Counted from the stretch's first letter, positions 23,610 through 34,191 are shown. The stretch: DNA of 64,000 bases from Paenibacillus montaniterrae (GCF_018403185.1 NZ_BOSE01000004.1:310001-374000); one strand, 5' to 3'. The notes: generated by a model from the letters alone, not told the origin. Made by a program: numbers and translations.

Positions 23610-24644
23610 CTAGCGCACAGAGTAGATTAATTTGCCAGCTGCATCAGGCTGCTCAAGCAGCTTGCCCTGCTGCTGCAAATATTGCAAATGAGCAATAACC
23701 TCCGTCAAAGCAAACCTCATATTGTGCGGCTGGTCGCGCAAATGGCTGCCAAACATCCACTCACAGCAAACAAACGCATCCACAGCGCCGTTTTCAGCAA
23801 TGTAGCTGTACAGTTCCGCCAGTCTTCTTTCATGATGCTGCAGTATAGACTCGATCCGCTCGCGATAGCGAGTAAACGGTTCGCGATGTCCAGGAAGCAC
23901 GAGCGAAACCTCCAGTTCAGCAATTTGCTGCAAATGATTTAGAAACTGCTGCAGCACTGGACGATCCTCCCCTGCTACAACACCAACATGAGGTGTAATT
24001 CGCGGCAGCACCTGATCGCCGCAAAGCAGCAGCTTTTCATTCGCATCATACAGCATAATCCCGCCGTATGCATGCCCTTCTGTATGAATCAATTGCCAAT
24101 GGCGGTCCCCTGCCAATAAAGCCTCTCCCGCTTCCACATAGGTCACGTCCGGCTGCGGCTCCACTCGCGCTTGAAACTCGCGCAAATTTAGCAGAATCGC
24201 TTCTGTTATGTCATCAGGAGTGCCATGTGTATGCAGCAGCTGCTTCATATCCCGCTCGAACTGTTCGCTGCCCGCACCCCAAAGCTTTTCCGTATACGCT
24301 TTAGCGTCTCGCGTCATATAGACAGGAGCTCCGCTCAGTTGCTGTACATAGCCTGAAAGCCCATAATGATCCGGATGCTGATGCGTCACAACGATAGCGG
24401 TGCAGCTGCTCCACTCCAGCTTAAGCTCAGACATAACGTTTGCCCATACTGCTTCCGCTTCGGGAGTACGGAGCCCTGGGTCAATAACTGTAAATGTCCC
24501 CTGCTGCTCCAGCAGTATGTAACTGTTTATCCACTTTAACGAGAAAGGCACAGGAACGCGAACTTGAATGATTGACGGCAACAATTTGCTCCAAATTGGA
24601 CTACTTTGCCGCTTCTGCTTGTCTTCCCGCTTGTTATTGCTCAT
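23610..24644 (-). CDS. Metallo-beta-lactamase fold hydrolase
   Basis: The protein has 344 residues. The zinc motif THQHPDHYGLSGY lies near residue 85, preceded by the strand FTVIDPGLRTPE. The third and fourth metal sites appear in HTEGHAYGGIMLYD (near 185) and in LVLPGHREPFTRY (near 245). A C-terminal winged-helix-like region follows. This architecture is common in hydrolases of thioesters or lactones; the substrate cannot be told. The ATG follows AGGAGAG. It is divergent from the germination operon, and nothing shows that the two are functionally linked. Confidence 0.87.
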   Translation of the reverse strand: MSNNKREDKQKRQSSPIWSKLLPSIIQVRVPVPFSLKWINSYILLEQQGTFTVIDPGLRTPEAEAVWANVMSELKLEWSSCTAIVVTHQHPDHYGLSGYVQQLSGAPVYMTRDAKAYTEKLWGAGSEQFERDMKQLLHTHGTPDDITEAILLNLREFQARVEPQPDVTYVEAGEALLAGDRHWQLIHTEGHAYGGIMLYDANEKLLLCGDQVLPRITPHVGVVAGEDRPVLQQFLNHLQQIAELEVSLVLPGHREPFTRYRERIESILQHHERRLAELYSYIAENGAVDAFVCCEWMFGSHLRDQPHNMRFALTEVIAHLQYLQQQGKLLEQPDAAGKLIYSVR

Positions 24645-24685
24645 CGTCTTCTCTCCTATACCTTATCCTTGATCGTGCCTATTTT

Positions 24686-24715
24686 AGCATAGTTTTGGCA
24701 ATAAAGGTCATACTA
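24686..24715 (+). promoter_or_regulatory. Sigma-G-like promoter of the germination operon
   Basis: AGCATA (24686-24691) and CATACTA (24709-24715) are 17 bases apart and match the forespore sigma-G pattern (GNATR and CATNNTA). It lies 32 bases before gerA-type gene A. GerA-family operons are known sigma-G targets, which supports the call. Confidence 0.75.
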
Positions 24716-24747
24716 TCCTTACAATCTTAGCAAAAGGATGTGATAGG

Positions 24748-26085
24748 ATGCTTGAACGTTTGAAAGTCATATTGGCCCCGGCCGAGGACCTGATGCAAAG
24801 TGAAATCATCCACCCTGTTACCAGACAAAAGCTTGAGCTGGCTTACTATTTGCCTATTTGCGATGAACAAAAAATACATGATTATATCACAGTGCCTTTT
24901 TCTAAAAATCAATATCCGATTATGAATTTATTTCTGTCCAATGCCAATTTCAAGCGAGTTACGGACCCCGCGAAATGGAATGATTTGCTGCTGCGCGGCC
25001 AAGCGCTAGTTGAATATCAGAATCAGATCTTTTCCTTTGACGCCTTGAAGTACGAATATTTAAATCTGCCTGATTCGAATTTCGAGCCGTCCATTCGCGG
25101 ACCGCAGCATTCCTTGAGCGAGGATCCTATTATTTCTCTTAATATTATCCGAAACTCCTATATGTCGCCAGAGCTGGTGATCGATAAGATGCAGATCGGC
25201 AACATATCGCAAACAAATTTATATATTCTCTATGATCAACGCAAGGTTAATCACCATACGCTTGATAATGTCAAAAACAAGCTATCCAGCATCCATATTG
25301 ATCTTATTCACTCTTCCGGAGAGCTGGAGCGGCTGCTTAACGGAAAAAAATATCAGCTGTTCCCGACCTTGCTCGTAACTGAACGCTTCGACCGCATCGG
25401 ACGAGCATTATCCTTCGGTAAAATCGTGCTAATCCTGAAAGGCTCGCAGTTCGCGCTTATATTGCCTGTAACCTTCTATGATTTCATGCATTCTGTTGAG
25501 GATCACTACGAATCGTACTGGATGACTAAAATGATTGTCGTCATTCGCTATATCGCATTAATTCTTACAACGACGCTGCCTGGCCTATATATTGCGATTC
25601 TGTCGTACAATCCTGAGATTTTTCGCCTTCAGCTTGCTTTTACGCTGGTGGCAAGCCGTTCAATCGTGCCTTATCCCTCATTCATTGAGGTAATTATAAT
25701 GCTCGTCATGATTGAAATGCTGCTAGAAGCGAGCATACGCACGCCAAAGCTTATTGGCTCAACCTCAACTACGGTTGGCGGTCTCATTTTGGGAACGGCG
25801 ATTCAGCAGGCCGGGCTTGTCAGCAGCATTATGATTATTGTGACCTCGCTCGTTGCGATTAGCAATCTGGTACTGCCTATTCATACGATGTCGCTGGCAA
25901 TCCGATTTCTAAAATATCCGATCATCGTTGCCGCAATCTTTTTCGGCTTAGCAGGCGTTTTCCTAGGCATCTTGTACTATATCACCTGCTTATGCAGCAC
26001 GCGCAGCTTCGGGGAATATTATTTCAGATTGCGCGGCAACGCCAGCTCTCAGCATGGAGATATTGGAGGAACTAAACCAACATGA
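24748..26085 (+). CDS. GerA-family germinant receptor subunit A
   Basis: The protein has 445 residues, somewhat shorter than typical GerAA (about 480), because the hydrophilic N-terminal region is reduced. An N-terminal hydrophilic domain (about residues 1-240) is followed by the membrane part, with segments near VVIRYIALILTTTLPGLYIA, LVMIEMLLEASIRTPKL and the final pair (YPIIVAAIFFGLAGVFLGIL). The EMLLEAS-type motif is typical of the family. A, B and C form the nutrient receptor in the spore inner membrane. GGATGTGATAGG precedes the ATG. Its end overlaps gene B by four bases. Confidence 0.93.
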   Translation: MLERLKVILAPAEDLMQSEIIHPVTRQKLELAYYLPICDEQKIHDYITVPFSKNQYPIMNLFLSNANFKRVTDPAKWNDLLLRGQALVEYQNQIFSFDALKYEYLNLPDSNFEPSIRGPQHSLSEDPIISLNIIRNSYMSPELVIDKMQIGNISQTNLYILYDQRKVNHHTLDNVKNKLSSIHIDLIHSSGELERLLNGKKYQLFPTLLVTERFDRIGRALSFGKIVLILKGSQFALILPVTFYDFMHSVEDHYESYWMTKMIVVIRYIALILTTTLPGLYIAILSYNPEIFRLQLAFTLVASRSIVPYPSFIEVIIMLVMIEMLLEASIRTPKLIGSTSTTVGGLILGTAIQQAGLVSSIMIIVTSLVAISNLVLPIHTMSLAIRFLKYPIIVAAIFFGLAGVFLGILYYITCLCSTRSFGEYYFRLRGNASSQHGDIGGTKPT

Positions 26086-27200
26086 ACCGTTACGTGTTCT
26101 ACCATTACTTTATCGTTTGCTTTACTAACCTGATGCTGCTCGTGCCTTATCATCTGATTTCAGATCGGTTTGACGGTGCGGTAATGGCGATTCTGATCAG
26201 TCCGATTGTTGGCGGCATTTTATTTTACATGCTAACTAACGCCATTAATAAATTCCCTGGCAAGGGTCTGCCGGAAATAATCAGCATGTATTACCCGACT
26301 TGGTTTGTACGCATTTTTCTTGTATATAAAGCTATGCTGACCGGATTCGCCTCTGCACTTGTCGTTTCTTCCTATACCGTAATTGTTACACGCTTTCTTA
26401 ACCCGGATGCCAATCCCTATATTATTTTGATGGTGCTGATGCTCGTTTGCGCCTATGGAGCTACACGATCAACCGCAAGCGTCAATTTTTTATTGGAGAT
26501 TGTGCTCATTATTAATATCCCTGGCGTCGCTTTTGTCATTTATAAAACCTTTACGAATCCGCTGCTGAACTGGGATGCAATACATATTGTCGCCGATCAT
26601 GTTGCACAAGCACCTTCGCTCGTTTCCTTCGCCAGTGCTTCATTTGTATTCACTGGCTTTTTAAATTTGCTTATTTTCAACCGCTTGCTGCCGGCAAACT
26701 TCAAGTTTAAATTTCGCTGGCTTATTACATTGTCAGCGTTTTTTATATTGCTGATTACCTTTTTTTTGCCGATCGGCATTCATGGCACCGAAACGGTATC
26801 GCAATATCTTTATTTATGGAGTGCGACAGCTGACTCAACAAGGATGAACTTTGGCTTTATTGAGCGGATGCTATTCGTATTTATTATCGTGCTAATGAAT
26901 AATGCCGTTGCCTTTACTATAGTCGGATGGCATATTTCAATCGAATATATGCGCGGTGCGCTCCCGAACAATGTTATTGACCCGGATGAGCCTGAGCCGC
27001 ATGTATACAGCTATTACGTTGTCGTCGGCATCGTATTGATTACGCTAATATTGAAATTTTTAATTGATGAAATGAAGGTACTGCAATTAGGCGGTTATTT
27101 TTTAATTCTTCGTCTATTCTCTGAAGCTGTGACAACAATTTGGCTCTTCTTATTAAGCAGGAAAAAGGTGAGGAAATATGCAAAAAATGATGCGGCTTAG
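26082..27200 (+). CDS. GerB-family germinant receptor subunit B (APC-like permease)
   Basis: The protein has 372 residues and about ten membrane helices, starting FYHYFIVCFTNLMLLVPYHL and ending at FILRLFSEAVTTIWLFLL. It belongs to the amino acid-polyamine-organocation-like endospore germination permeases. In known receptors the B subunit carries the germinant-binding pocket, so it may set which nutrient is sensed. It overlaps gene A at ATGA and gene C by 23 bases, so the three are translated together. The nutrient is unknown. Confidence 0.94.
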   Translation: MNRYVFYHYFIVCFTNLMLLVPYHLISDRFDGAVMAILISPIVGGILFYMLTNAINKFPGKGLPEIISMYYPTWFVRIFLVYKAMLTGFASALVVSSYTVIVTRFLNPDANPYIILMVLMLVCAYGATRSTASVNFLLEIVLIINIPGVAFVIYKTFTNPLLNWDAIHIVADHVAQAPSLVSFASASFVFTGFLNLLIFNRLLPANFKFKFRWLITLSAFFILLITFFLPIGIHGTETVSQYLYLWSATADSTRMNFGFIERMLFVFIIVLMNNAVAFTIVGWHISIEYMRGALPNNVIDPDEPEPHVYSYYVVVGIVLITLILKFLIDEMKVLQLGGYFLILRLFSEAVTTIWLFLLSRKKVRKYAKNDAA

Positions 27201-28278
27201 TCTTTTAATTGTATATCTCTCCATTAGTATAGTAGCCTCGGGCTGCGGGTTTAAAGATATCGACAAGCGCTATTTTGCGGTTGGCATGGGCATCGACTTG
27301 ACGGATAACGAGGAAAAGCCATATCGGATTACGCTGAAGCTGGGCGTGCCATCGATTGAAATCGATGCTGGTAAAAGCAAGACACAGGTTGAAATCATTG
27401 AAACCTCCAATATTGCAGAAGGACTTCGTCTGCTAAAAGCCCAGGTTGATAAAGAAATTGATTTTGGGCATTGCAATGTTTTTATACTTGGGGAAAATCT
27501 AGCGCGAAGCAATATAGCGGAGGCTGTTAACTGGATGACACGCCGGCGCGATATTCAAAAGGTCGCTGCAATTGGAATCGGCAGACCGGATGCTGAAAGT
27601 GTTGTTAAGGTGCAGCCAGTAATCGAACGCTTTCCAGGCAATGCGCTTGGCCTTTTTTTCAGCAACGATGCGACAGAATCCTCCTACACCTTTATTGAGC
27701 TGCTGACTGATTTATTTCGCAGACTGAATGAAAAAGGACTGGACCCTATATTGCCGGTCGTTATGGTGCAAAAGGACTCCACCTATATCGTCAATCGCGT
27801 TGCCCTGCTCGATAAAGAAAAAATTTCCATCGTGCTGGAGCCCGACGAAACGCAGCTGTTAATCCAGCTGCTTGCCTATTTGAAAAAAGCAAATCTGTAC
27901 GGCGGCTTCTACAGTCCTCCATTTGCAATTGCAATCCAAACGATTCGCACGAAATACAACTTTCAGCAAAATGGACCGGCATTGCACTTGAATATGCATA
28001 TCAAGCAAGCAATAACATTTGATGAGATGCCGACTGACGCCTATTTTAACGATCCCAAAAAAACAATTAATCAGCTCGAAACGGCTTATTCGGAAGCTGT
28101 CAAGCAATTGCTCGTCAAAATTCAGGAAGCGAATGTAGATCCGCTTGGCTTTGGCTTGCGTTACCGTGCCAAGTATCACCTCCATGATTTCGAGCAGGAA
28201 TGGCCAGACATATACCAGAGCATCAAGTTTGATGTTAGCACGACAATGTCTGTGCACGGCACTGGCCTATTGAAATAA
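27178..28278 (+). CDS. GerC-family germinant receptor lipoprotein subunit C
   Basis: This 366-residue lipoprotein has a signal peptide with the lipobox VASGCG, the cysteine lying near residue 24, so it would be lipid-anchored on the outer face of the inner spore membrane. The typical GerC sequence follows (FAVGMGIDLTDNEEKPYRIT, then NVFILGENLARS near residue 105). The C-terminal domain ends around DIYQSIKFDVSTT. Three nested domains are known in the family. It completes the A-B-C operon; no D subunit is present. Confidence 0.94.
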   Translation: MQKMMRLSLLIVYLSISIVASGCGFKDIDKRYFAVGMGIDLTDNEEKPYRITLKLGVPSIEIDAGKSKTQVEIIETSNIAEGLRLLKAQVDKEIDFGHCNVFILGENLARSNIAEAVNWMTRRRDIQKVAAIGIGRPDAESVVKVQPVIERFPGNALGLFFSNDATESSYTFIELLTDLFRRLNEKGLDPILPVVMVQKDSTYIVNRVALLDKEKISIVLEPDETQLLIQLLAYLKKANLYGGFYSPPFAIAIQTIRTKYNFQQNGPALHLNMHIKQAITFDEMPTDAYFNDPKKTINQLETAYSEAVKQLLVKIQEANVDPLGFGLRYRAKYHLHDFEQEWPDIYQSIKFDVSTTMSVHGTGLLK

Positions 28279-28450
28279 GCGAAGTTGTCCTGTAAGTACA
28301 AGGTTAAAGTGACACTGACTAGCCATCCCCTTTGCCAGTCTTTCAACCCTTTACCTTTCGGACAGCTCCGCTTGCTTTCGCGATATCGAGTTAACTGGTC
28401 TGACACGACCTACGTTTCTGCCGTACAGCTGCAATACGGATGCAGTACAG

Positions 28451-29494
28451 CTAATGCGCTATCAGGCGTTGATTGCGCTGCAATTGGGCAATTGTACGAG
28501 CACCAATCCCGAACATCGCTGCTTTAAGCTCATACTCAATCGTTGCCAACCTTTCATTGATCGCTTGCCCGTCCTCTGCCGCTACCGCATGAGACAACAG
28601 CGTCCGCCCGAAGCCAGCTGCGTCTGCGCCAAGCGCCAGCACCTTGGCTGCATCAATGCCGGTATGCAAGCCGCCGCTGCCGATAAGCGTATGCTGCTGC
28701 ATGCCGTCTCTAAGCTCCAGCAGGCAATCAGCGGTGGGAATGCCCCAATCTGCGAAGCTGGTTGCCGCAGCGCGCTGAATCGCCGAGCGCGTTCGATAAT
28801 GCTCAACCTGACTCCAGGACGTGCCGCCAGCGCCGGCAACATCAATGAACTGCACTCCGATCGCAAGCATCCGATCACGCACCTCTGCATCAATGCCCCA
28901 GCCTACCTCTTTGACGCCAACCGGAACTTCCAGCCTGGCGATTACTGCCTCAAGCTTGCGCAGCAAGCCTGCAAAATTCGTATCGCCTTCGGGCTGAAAC
29001 ACCTCCTGCAAGCTATTCATATGAAAGACAAGTGCATCCGCTTCGGCAAGTGCAACGACTTGCCGGCACTGCTCTATGCCAATTCCGTAGTTCAGGCTGA
29101 CCAGCCCAAGATTGGCAATAATCGGGATCGTCGGGGCGTAGCTGCGGAGCTGAAAGCTGTAGGCCAGCTCTGGATGCTCTATTGCCACCCGCATAGATCC
29201 CAAGCCGAGCGACCAGCCTCGCTGCTCTGCCGCAGCAGCCAATGTCTGATTAATGCGATTCGCCTGCTCCGTACCACCGGTCATCGAGCTAATTAATAGC
29301 GGAGTCGCTACTTGCTTGCCAAATAAGGTTGTAGATAAATCAATATCGCTGAAATTAATCTCTGGCAGCGACAAATGCTTGAATTTCCATTTTTCCAGCC
29401 CTGTAGTGATTCCTTGCCCTTGTACAGGTTGTTCAAGGCAAATTGAGATATGCTCATCCTTTCGTTTGACAGTTTGATCATTATGCTGATTCAT
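28451..29494 (-). CDS. fni: Isopentenyl-diphosphate isomerase, type 2
   Basis: This 347-residue FMN-dependent enzyme interconverts IPP and DMAPP. Motifs are ISSMTGGTEQANRINQTLA near residue 65, GLGSMRVA, PVGVKEVGWGIDAE near residue 190, FIDVAGAGGTSWSQVE, and LIGSGGLHTGIDAAK near residue 275. These are the FMN and substrate-binding segments of the type 2 family, a TIM-barrel that needs FMN and NADPH. The ATG at 29494 follows GGAGAGG. It stands alone between the germination operon and a sugar kinase. Confidence 0.94.
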   Translation of the reverse strand: MNQHNDQTVKRKDEHISICLEQPVQGQGITTGLEKWKFKHLSLPEINFSDIDLSTTLFGKQVATPLLISSMTGGTEQANRINQTLAAAAEQRGWSLGLGSMRVAIEHPELAYSFQLRSYAPTIPIIANLGLVSLNYGIGIEQCRQVVALAEADALVFHMNSLQEVFQPEGDTNFAGLLRKLEAVIARLEVPVGVKEVGWGIDAEVRDRMLAIGVQFIDVAGAGGTSWSQVEHYRTRSAIQRAAATSFADWGIPTADCLLELRDGMQQHTLIGSGGLHTGIDAAKVLALGADAAGFGRTLLSHAVAAEDGQAINERLATIEYELKAAMFGIGARTIAQLQRNQRLIAH

Positions 29495-29621
29495 AAGCCT
29501 CTCCTTTATCATTCACTGCAGAGCCAGATCTATTAGAGCGAGTCTGAAGTGGCAGCTTTCACTAGCTTTCACTAGCTTTTCACCCGCTGCTTCGTTCGCT
29601 TGCTTGACATACTACCTCCAC

Positions 29622-30578
29622 TTAACGTTCAATATAAGCTTTCGCATGCAGCTGCTGTTCGACCTGCCCCCAATCTGGAAGCGCCTCCCAGTCGCCATAG
29701 GTCTGCACAGCCAACGCTCCGCTAATGCTTGCGATCCGCACTGCTTCTTCAATGCTCATTCCTTTGCAAATTCCAGCCAGGAAGCCTGCGCAGAACGCAT
29801 CGCCCGCACCAACTGTATCAATAACCTGCTCAACAGACACGAATGGAATTTCCGTTTGCCGGCCTTGATTGTATATGACATTGCGATTGTCTTTTCCTTT
29901 AACAACACTGACTGCCTTCAGCTCGTTCAAGCGCTGGCTAATCAATTCAGCATCTTCAGTCTCATAGAGCAGCGTCAGCTCGTCCCAGCCAGGCAGAAAA
30001 TAATCTGCTTCAGCCGCAAGCGAAAGAATAACCTCGCGCGCTTCCTCCAATGACCATAGCTTCAAGCGCAAATTAGGATCAAAGCAAATTTTAACTTGAT
30101 TGGCTTTAGCCAGCTCTATCGCGCGAAAAACCGTCGCCTTGCAGCTTTCACTGAGCGCTGGCGTTATTCCAGTAATATGCAGCAGCTCAGCCCCTTGAAT
30201 ATATTGCTCATCAAGCTGATCTGGCGTAAATTTGCTCGCTGCTGAGCCTTTTCGCATATAATGGACAGCATTTCTGCCGCTGATCTGCTCGCGCAGCATA
30301 ATGCCTGTTGGCGCTTGATCATTGTAGATCACGCGCGATACGTCGACCCCTTCTCCGCGAATCGTTTTTACAATGCGTTTGCCAAGCGGGTCCGCACCGA
30401 ACGCACTAAACCAGCCAACCTCCACTCCCAAGCGCGCAAGCCCTATCGCTACGTTGCTCTCCGCTCCGCCAAAGCGATGCTGCAAGCTGTCGGCGCGTTC
30501 AATGGATTGCTGCTGCGTAGGCAAAAACAACGTCATCGTTTCTCCAAACGTTACAACCTGTGGTGATTTTTTAGTCAT
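29622..30578 (-). CDS. PfkB-family sugar kinase, KdgK-like
   Basis: This 318-residue ribokinase-fold kinase most resembles 2-dehydro-3-deoxygluconokinase. Motifs are FGGAESNVAIGLARLG near residue 38 and DTVGAGDAFCAGFLAG near residue 255, which carries the catalytic aspartate in the DTxGAGD signature. ICFDPNLRLKLW is in the middle. The enzyme would phosphorylate a sugar acid for the Entner-Doudoroff-like breakdown of uronates. No aldolase or transporter is next to it, so the exact sugar is uncertain. The ATG at 30578 has only a modest ribosome binding site; an earlier start at 30599 is possible. Confidence 0.8.
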   Translation of the reverse strand: MTKKSPQVVTFGETMTLFLPTQQQSIERADSLQHRFGGAESNVAIGLARLGVEVGWFSAFGADPLGKRIVKTIRGEGVDVSRVIYNDQAPTGIMLREQISGRNAVHYMRKGSAASKFTPDQLDEQYIQGAELLHITGITPALSESCKATVFRAIELAKANQVKICFDPNLRLKLWSLEEAREVILSLAAEADYFLPGWDELTLLYETEDAELISQRLNELKAVSVVKGKDNRNVIYNQGRQTEIPFVSVEQVIDTVGAGDAFCAGFLAGICKGMSIEEAVRIASISGALAVQTYGDWEALPDWGQVEQQLHAKAYIER

Positions 30579-30674
30579 AGCTAAAGCCCCCGTATCCAAC
30601 TAATATAGACAAGCTTAATAAATTGTAGACCTTCTTTGCATATATTTCTAGCAGACACAAAGCTGGTATATAGA

Positions 30675-32891
30675 TTAGTGCGTTTCAGCGAGCGCCGCTT
30701 TCAGCAGCACTGCTTGAATTTGAAAATATGAAACATTGTCCGGCAATGCTTCCTTTATATTACGCAGCAGACTGGCATCAACCTGCCCTACCGTGTCAAG
30801 AACGAGCTGTTCAACCTCCTCGTTGAATATAAGCGTCCAGTCAATATCCAGCCCTTCCTCAATCGCCCGCAAAATATGTTTTTCTACCGTTTGCTGCTTT
30901 AAGCCTCGTTCAGCGCTAATTTGCTTGCTGGAAAGTCCCGCTACAAATGCCTCATAGGAGTATAGATAGCTTGGGCGCTTGTCTTCCTCCTCCTGCTCTG
31001 TATGAGATGCACCTGTAGAGGCTGTGCTCGCTATGCCTGCCGAATAATCAGCAGCATAGTCGTCAGCGGCAGCCGGCAGCTGCATCGCTGCGGAAGCCTC
31101 GCCTGCAGTGCTTTTGCCGGTAAAGCGCCGCAGCTGCTCAAGCATCGCCTCGCCGTATTTCATCGCTTTGGCTTGTCCAATTCCTTTGACATCCATTAGC
31201 CCTTCAATCGTTGCCGGCCTAGCTTCAGCAATAAGTCTAAGCGTAGCGTCAGAGCAAATCATAAACGGCGGAATTTGCTCATGCGCCGCTTGCTGCTTGC
31301 GCCATTCCTTCAAGGCAGCAAAAATTGGCGAAGCGTCCTGGGAAGCGTTGCTCATCAATTGCTTGACGGAGCTGCGGCGGCGCTGCCAAACCTGTTCCTT
31401 TCCTTCAAGCACATTGCGAGCCCGCTCTGCCAGCGTTACAACCGGGTACTGCCCCTCGCTCATCTGCAAATACTGCTCAGCGACAAGCCAATTCAGCCAA
31501 TCGGCAATCTCCTTTTCAGGATATTGCTTCATTAAGCCGTACGTGGACAATTTATCGAGCCGGGCGGCAAGCAGGCGCTTGTCTGACGAGCCCTTCAGCA
31601 CTTTGGCCGCCATCGACACGCCAAACCTTCCCTTCATTCTCGCTACACAGGACAGCGCCATCAGCGCATCCTGCGTACGATCAATGCGCTCGCTCGTATC
31701 GAGGCAGCTGCTGCATTTGCCGCATGGCTCGACCGCATGCTCTCCGAAATAATCAACGATAAATTGCTGTAGACATTGATCTGTGCGACAATAGCTCATC
31801 ATCGTATGCAGCTTTGCCGATTGCACAGCTTTTCTCGCTTCATCGCCCATGCCCTGCTCAATCAAATAGCGATGGATATGAAGGTCGCTCGCATCAAACA
31901 GCAGCACGCATTCACTTTCCTCGCCATCGCGGCCTGCACGCCCAGCCTCTTGATAGTAGGATTCAAGATCGCCTGGAATTTGCCAATGCAGCACATAGCG
32001 GACATTGGGCTTGTCAATCCCCATGCCAAAAGCGTTTGTTGCAACAATAATTTTACTACGATCAAAGCGGAAGTTTTCCTGCGCTTCAGCTCGCACCTGA
32101 TCAGAAAGCCCTCCATGATACAGCTCTGCCTCATAGCCCTGCTGCACGATACGCGCATGCACAGCCTCGCTCTCTTTGCGAGTAGCCGTATAAATAATAC
32201 CTGATTGCTGAGCGCGCTCCTGCAAAAATTTCGCCAGAAATGTAAGCTTGTCCACGCCAGTAACGACCGATAATGAAAGATTAGGTCTGGCAAAGCCGGT
32301 TACAAAGGAAGCCGGCTCATGCAGAGCAAGACTGGCAGCAATATCGTCTGCTACCTCCTTTGTTGCAGTAGCAGTAAAGGCAGCGACAACAGGACGATTG
32401 TCAAGCTTGCTTATTGCGATCGCAAGCTGGCGATAGCTTGGACGAAAATCATGCCCCCATTGCGAGACGCAATGCGCTTCATCTATTGCGATCAGCGGAA
32501 TTTGCAAATGCTCAGCAAGCTGCTGAAACATCGGTGCGTCAAAGCGTTCAGGAGCGATATACAGCAGCTTAAACTCCCCATTGAACGCCTGTCTTAAGGT
32601 GCTGCGATACTGCTCGGCGGTAAGCGAGCTGTTAAGAAAAGCAGCTGATACGCCAAGCCGCTGCAAGGCATCGACCTGGTCCTTCATCAAGGAAATAAGC
32701 GGTGAAATTACTAGCGTAGTGCCTGGCAGCATTAGCGCAGGTATTTGATAGCAGACCGATTTCCCGCCTCCTGTTGGAAGAATTGCAAGCGTATCCTTGC
32801 CTTGCAAAATACTATGAATAATGTTGGACTGACCAGGACGAAACTCATCAAAGCCATAAATACGTTTTAATAATTGCTGAGCCTGATTCAT
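30675..32891 (-). CDS. recQ: ATP-dependent DNA helicase RecQ
   Basis: The protein has 738 residues. Helicase motifs are Q-motif FDEFRPGQ, Walker [15 protein letters not shown], the DEAH box [12 protein letters not shown], and motif VI with [10 protein letters not shown]. The RQC zinc site follows ([10 protein letters not shown] and CGKCSSC near residue 380), then HRDC near residue 530. The C-terminal part (about 650-738) contains a helix-turn-helix segment ([20 protein letters not shown]) typical of Firmicute RecQ. It unwinds DNA in repair and recombination. GGAGGCGAG precedes the ATG. Confidence 0.95.
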   Translation of the reverse strand: MNQAQQLLKRIYGFDEFRPGQSNIIHSILQGKDTLAILPTGGGKSVCYQIPALMLPGTTLVISPLISLMKDQVDALQRLGVSAAFLNSSLTAEQYRSTLRQAFNGEFKLLYIAPERFDAPMFQQLAEHLQIPLIAIDEAHCVSQWGHDFRPSYRQLAIAISKLDNRPVVAAFTATATKEVADDIAASLALHEPASFVTGFARPNLSLSVVTGVDKLTFLAKFLQERAQQSGIIYTATRKESEAVHARIVQQGYEAELYHGGLSDQVRAEAQENFRFDRSKIIVATNAFGMGIDKPNVRYVLHWQIPGDLESYYQEAGRAGRDGEESECVLLFDASDLHIHRYLIEQGMGDEARKAVQSAKLHTMMSYCRTDQCLQQFIVDYFGEHAVEPCGKCSSCLDTSERIDRTQDALMALSCVARMKGRFGVSMAAKVLKGSSDKRLLAARLDKLSTYGLMKQYPEKEIADWLNWLVAEQYLQMSEGQYPVVTLAERARNVLEGKEQVWQRRRSSVKQLMSNASQDASPIFAALKEWRKQQAAHEQIPPFMICSDATLRLIAEARPATIEGLMDVKGIGQAKAMKYGEAMLEQLRRFTGKSTAGEASAAMQLPAAADDYAADYSAGIASTASTGASHTEQEEEDKRPSYLYSYEAFVAGLSSKQISAERGLKQQTVEKHILRAIEEGLDIDWTLIFNEEVEQLVLDTVGQVDASLLRNIKEALPDNVSYFQIQAVLLKAALAETH

Positions 32892-32997
32892 ACTCGCCTC
32901 CTATTTTCCATCCTATTGATCGAGATAAGTGAATAGAAAGCTCTATGTAATATACTTCATGTGAAAAACGGTGCTTTCTCGATTATTGTAGAAAAAC

Positions 32998-33061
32998 CCT
33001 GTCTTCCTTCAACTGCCAATCAGCGTGTTGAGCTGAACGATAAGCTGCTGGAACGACAGGG
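32998..33061 (-). terminator. Terminator after mdh
   Basis: CCCTGTC...TTCC pairs with GGAACGACAGGG (one bulged base), and on the - strand it is followed by a run of five T. It lies just beyond the mdh stop codon. Confidence 0.85.
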
Positions 33062-33083
33062 TCCTCCTGATACAAGCCGCATT

Positions 33084-34037
33084 TTAAATGCTTAAGCCTG
33101 ATTTGACAACTTCAATTACACTTGCAACCGAGGCTGCTGATTGATCAAGCGCTGCTTTCTCCTCAGCAGTCAGCTCAAGCTCTATTACCTTCTCAATACC
33201 ATCGCCGCCGAGAATAGCCGGCACGCCCATAAATAGCTGATTGTAGCCAAATTCGCCTTCCAGATATGCAATAACAGGAAGAATTCGCTTCTTATCCTTG
33301 AGAATCGCTTCCGCCATTTGCACCAAGGATGCTGCAGGGGCGTAGTAGGCACTGCCATTGCCGAGCAGGCTGACGATTTCACCGCCGCCAACGCGAGCGC
33401 GCTGCACGATTGCTTCGATTCGATCTGCTGGAATGAGCTTTTCAATTGGAATTCCCGCTACATTGGAGTAGCGTACCAGCGGCACCATATCATCGCCATG
33501 CCCACCGAGCACGAAGCCGCGAACATCCTCCACCGACACATTAAGCTCTTGTGCAATAAAGGTGCAGTAGCGCGCTGTATCCAATACGCCAGATTGGCCA
33601 ATAACGCGGTTTTTAGGAAAACCAAGCGTTTGGTAAGCCGTAAATGTCATCGCATCAACTGGATTGCTTAATATGAGAACATAAGCATTCGGACTAGTAG
33701 CCTTTATTTGCTCGCATACCGATTTGACAATGCCTGCGTTGGTATGAACAAGATCATCGCGGCTCATTCCCGGCTTGCGAGCAACTCCAGCTGTAATAAT
33801 GACAATGTCGGAATCCTTTGTATCCTCATAGCTTGACGTACCTGTAATGCTGGCGTCCACGCCGATAACAGGCGTAGCCTCAAGCATATCCAGCGCCTTG
33901 CCCTTCGTCGGATTTTCCAGCGGCTCAATATCTACCAGCACGATATCGCCAAGTTCCTTCTGCGCAAGCATTAATGCCGTTGTCGCCCCCGTAAAGCCTG
34001 CGCCAACAACAGATATCTTTTTACGTTTGATCGCCAT
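33084..34037 (-). CDS. mdh: Malate dehydrogenase
   Basis: This 317-residue NAD-dependent enzyme of the LDH-like MDH group oxidises malate to oxaloacetate in the TCA cycle. Motifs are [13 protein letters not shown] (Rossmann glycines) at the N terminus, [16 protein letters not shown] near residue 85, [10 protein letters not shown], and the active-site [12 protein letters not shown] near residue 175. AGGAGGGC precedes the ATG. It is the last gene of the citZ-icd-mdh cluster, but a hairpin separates it from icd, so it may be partly independent. Confidence 0.96.
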   Translation of the reverse strand: MAIKRKKISVVGAGFTGATTALMLAQKELGDIVLVDIEPLENPTKGKALDMLEATPVIGVDASITGTSSYEDTKDSDIVIITAGVARKPGMSRDDLVHTNAGIVKSVCEQIKATSPNAYVLILSNPVDAMTFTAYQTLGFPKNRVIGQSGVLDTARYCTFIAQELNVSVEDVRGFVLGGHGDDMVPLVRYSNVAGIPIEKLIPADRIEAIVQRARVGGGEIVSLLGNGSAYYAPAASLVQMAEAILKDKKRILPVIAYLEGEFGYNQLFMGVPAILGGDGIEKVIELELTAEEKAALDQSAASVASVIEVVKSGLSI

Positions 34038-34153
34038 TGACTTGCCCTCCTAAAGCGTTTGCGTCGCTATTCGTTCGAGCTTCAAGCCTATCTGCAGCAA
34101 TCTTTGCTGGACAAGCTTCCTGTCAGCAGATCAGGATAAGCTGACAATATTAT

Positions 34154-34181
34154 AAAGAGAGCCGTACTGAGGGCTCTCTTT
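34154..34181 (-). terminator. Hairpin/terminator between icd and mdh
   Basis: AAAGAGAGCC and GGGCTCTCTTT form a 10-base-pair stem with a 7-base loop. On the - strand the last arm runs into TTTATAATATT, so partial termination after icd is likely. Confidence 0.7.
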
Positions 34182-34191
34182 ACAATACTTA

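Noticed and set aside
28279..28450. Further dispersed element copy downstream of the germination operon
   Set aside because: The interval has small palindromic stretches (GTACAGCTGC and GCAGTACAGC) but no arms or core of either element family.
28454..29296. 280-codon open frame on the + strand
   Set aside because: It is antisense to the well-supported fni gene and shows no motif.
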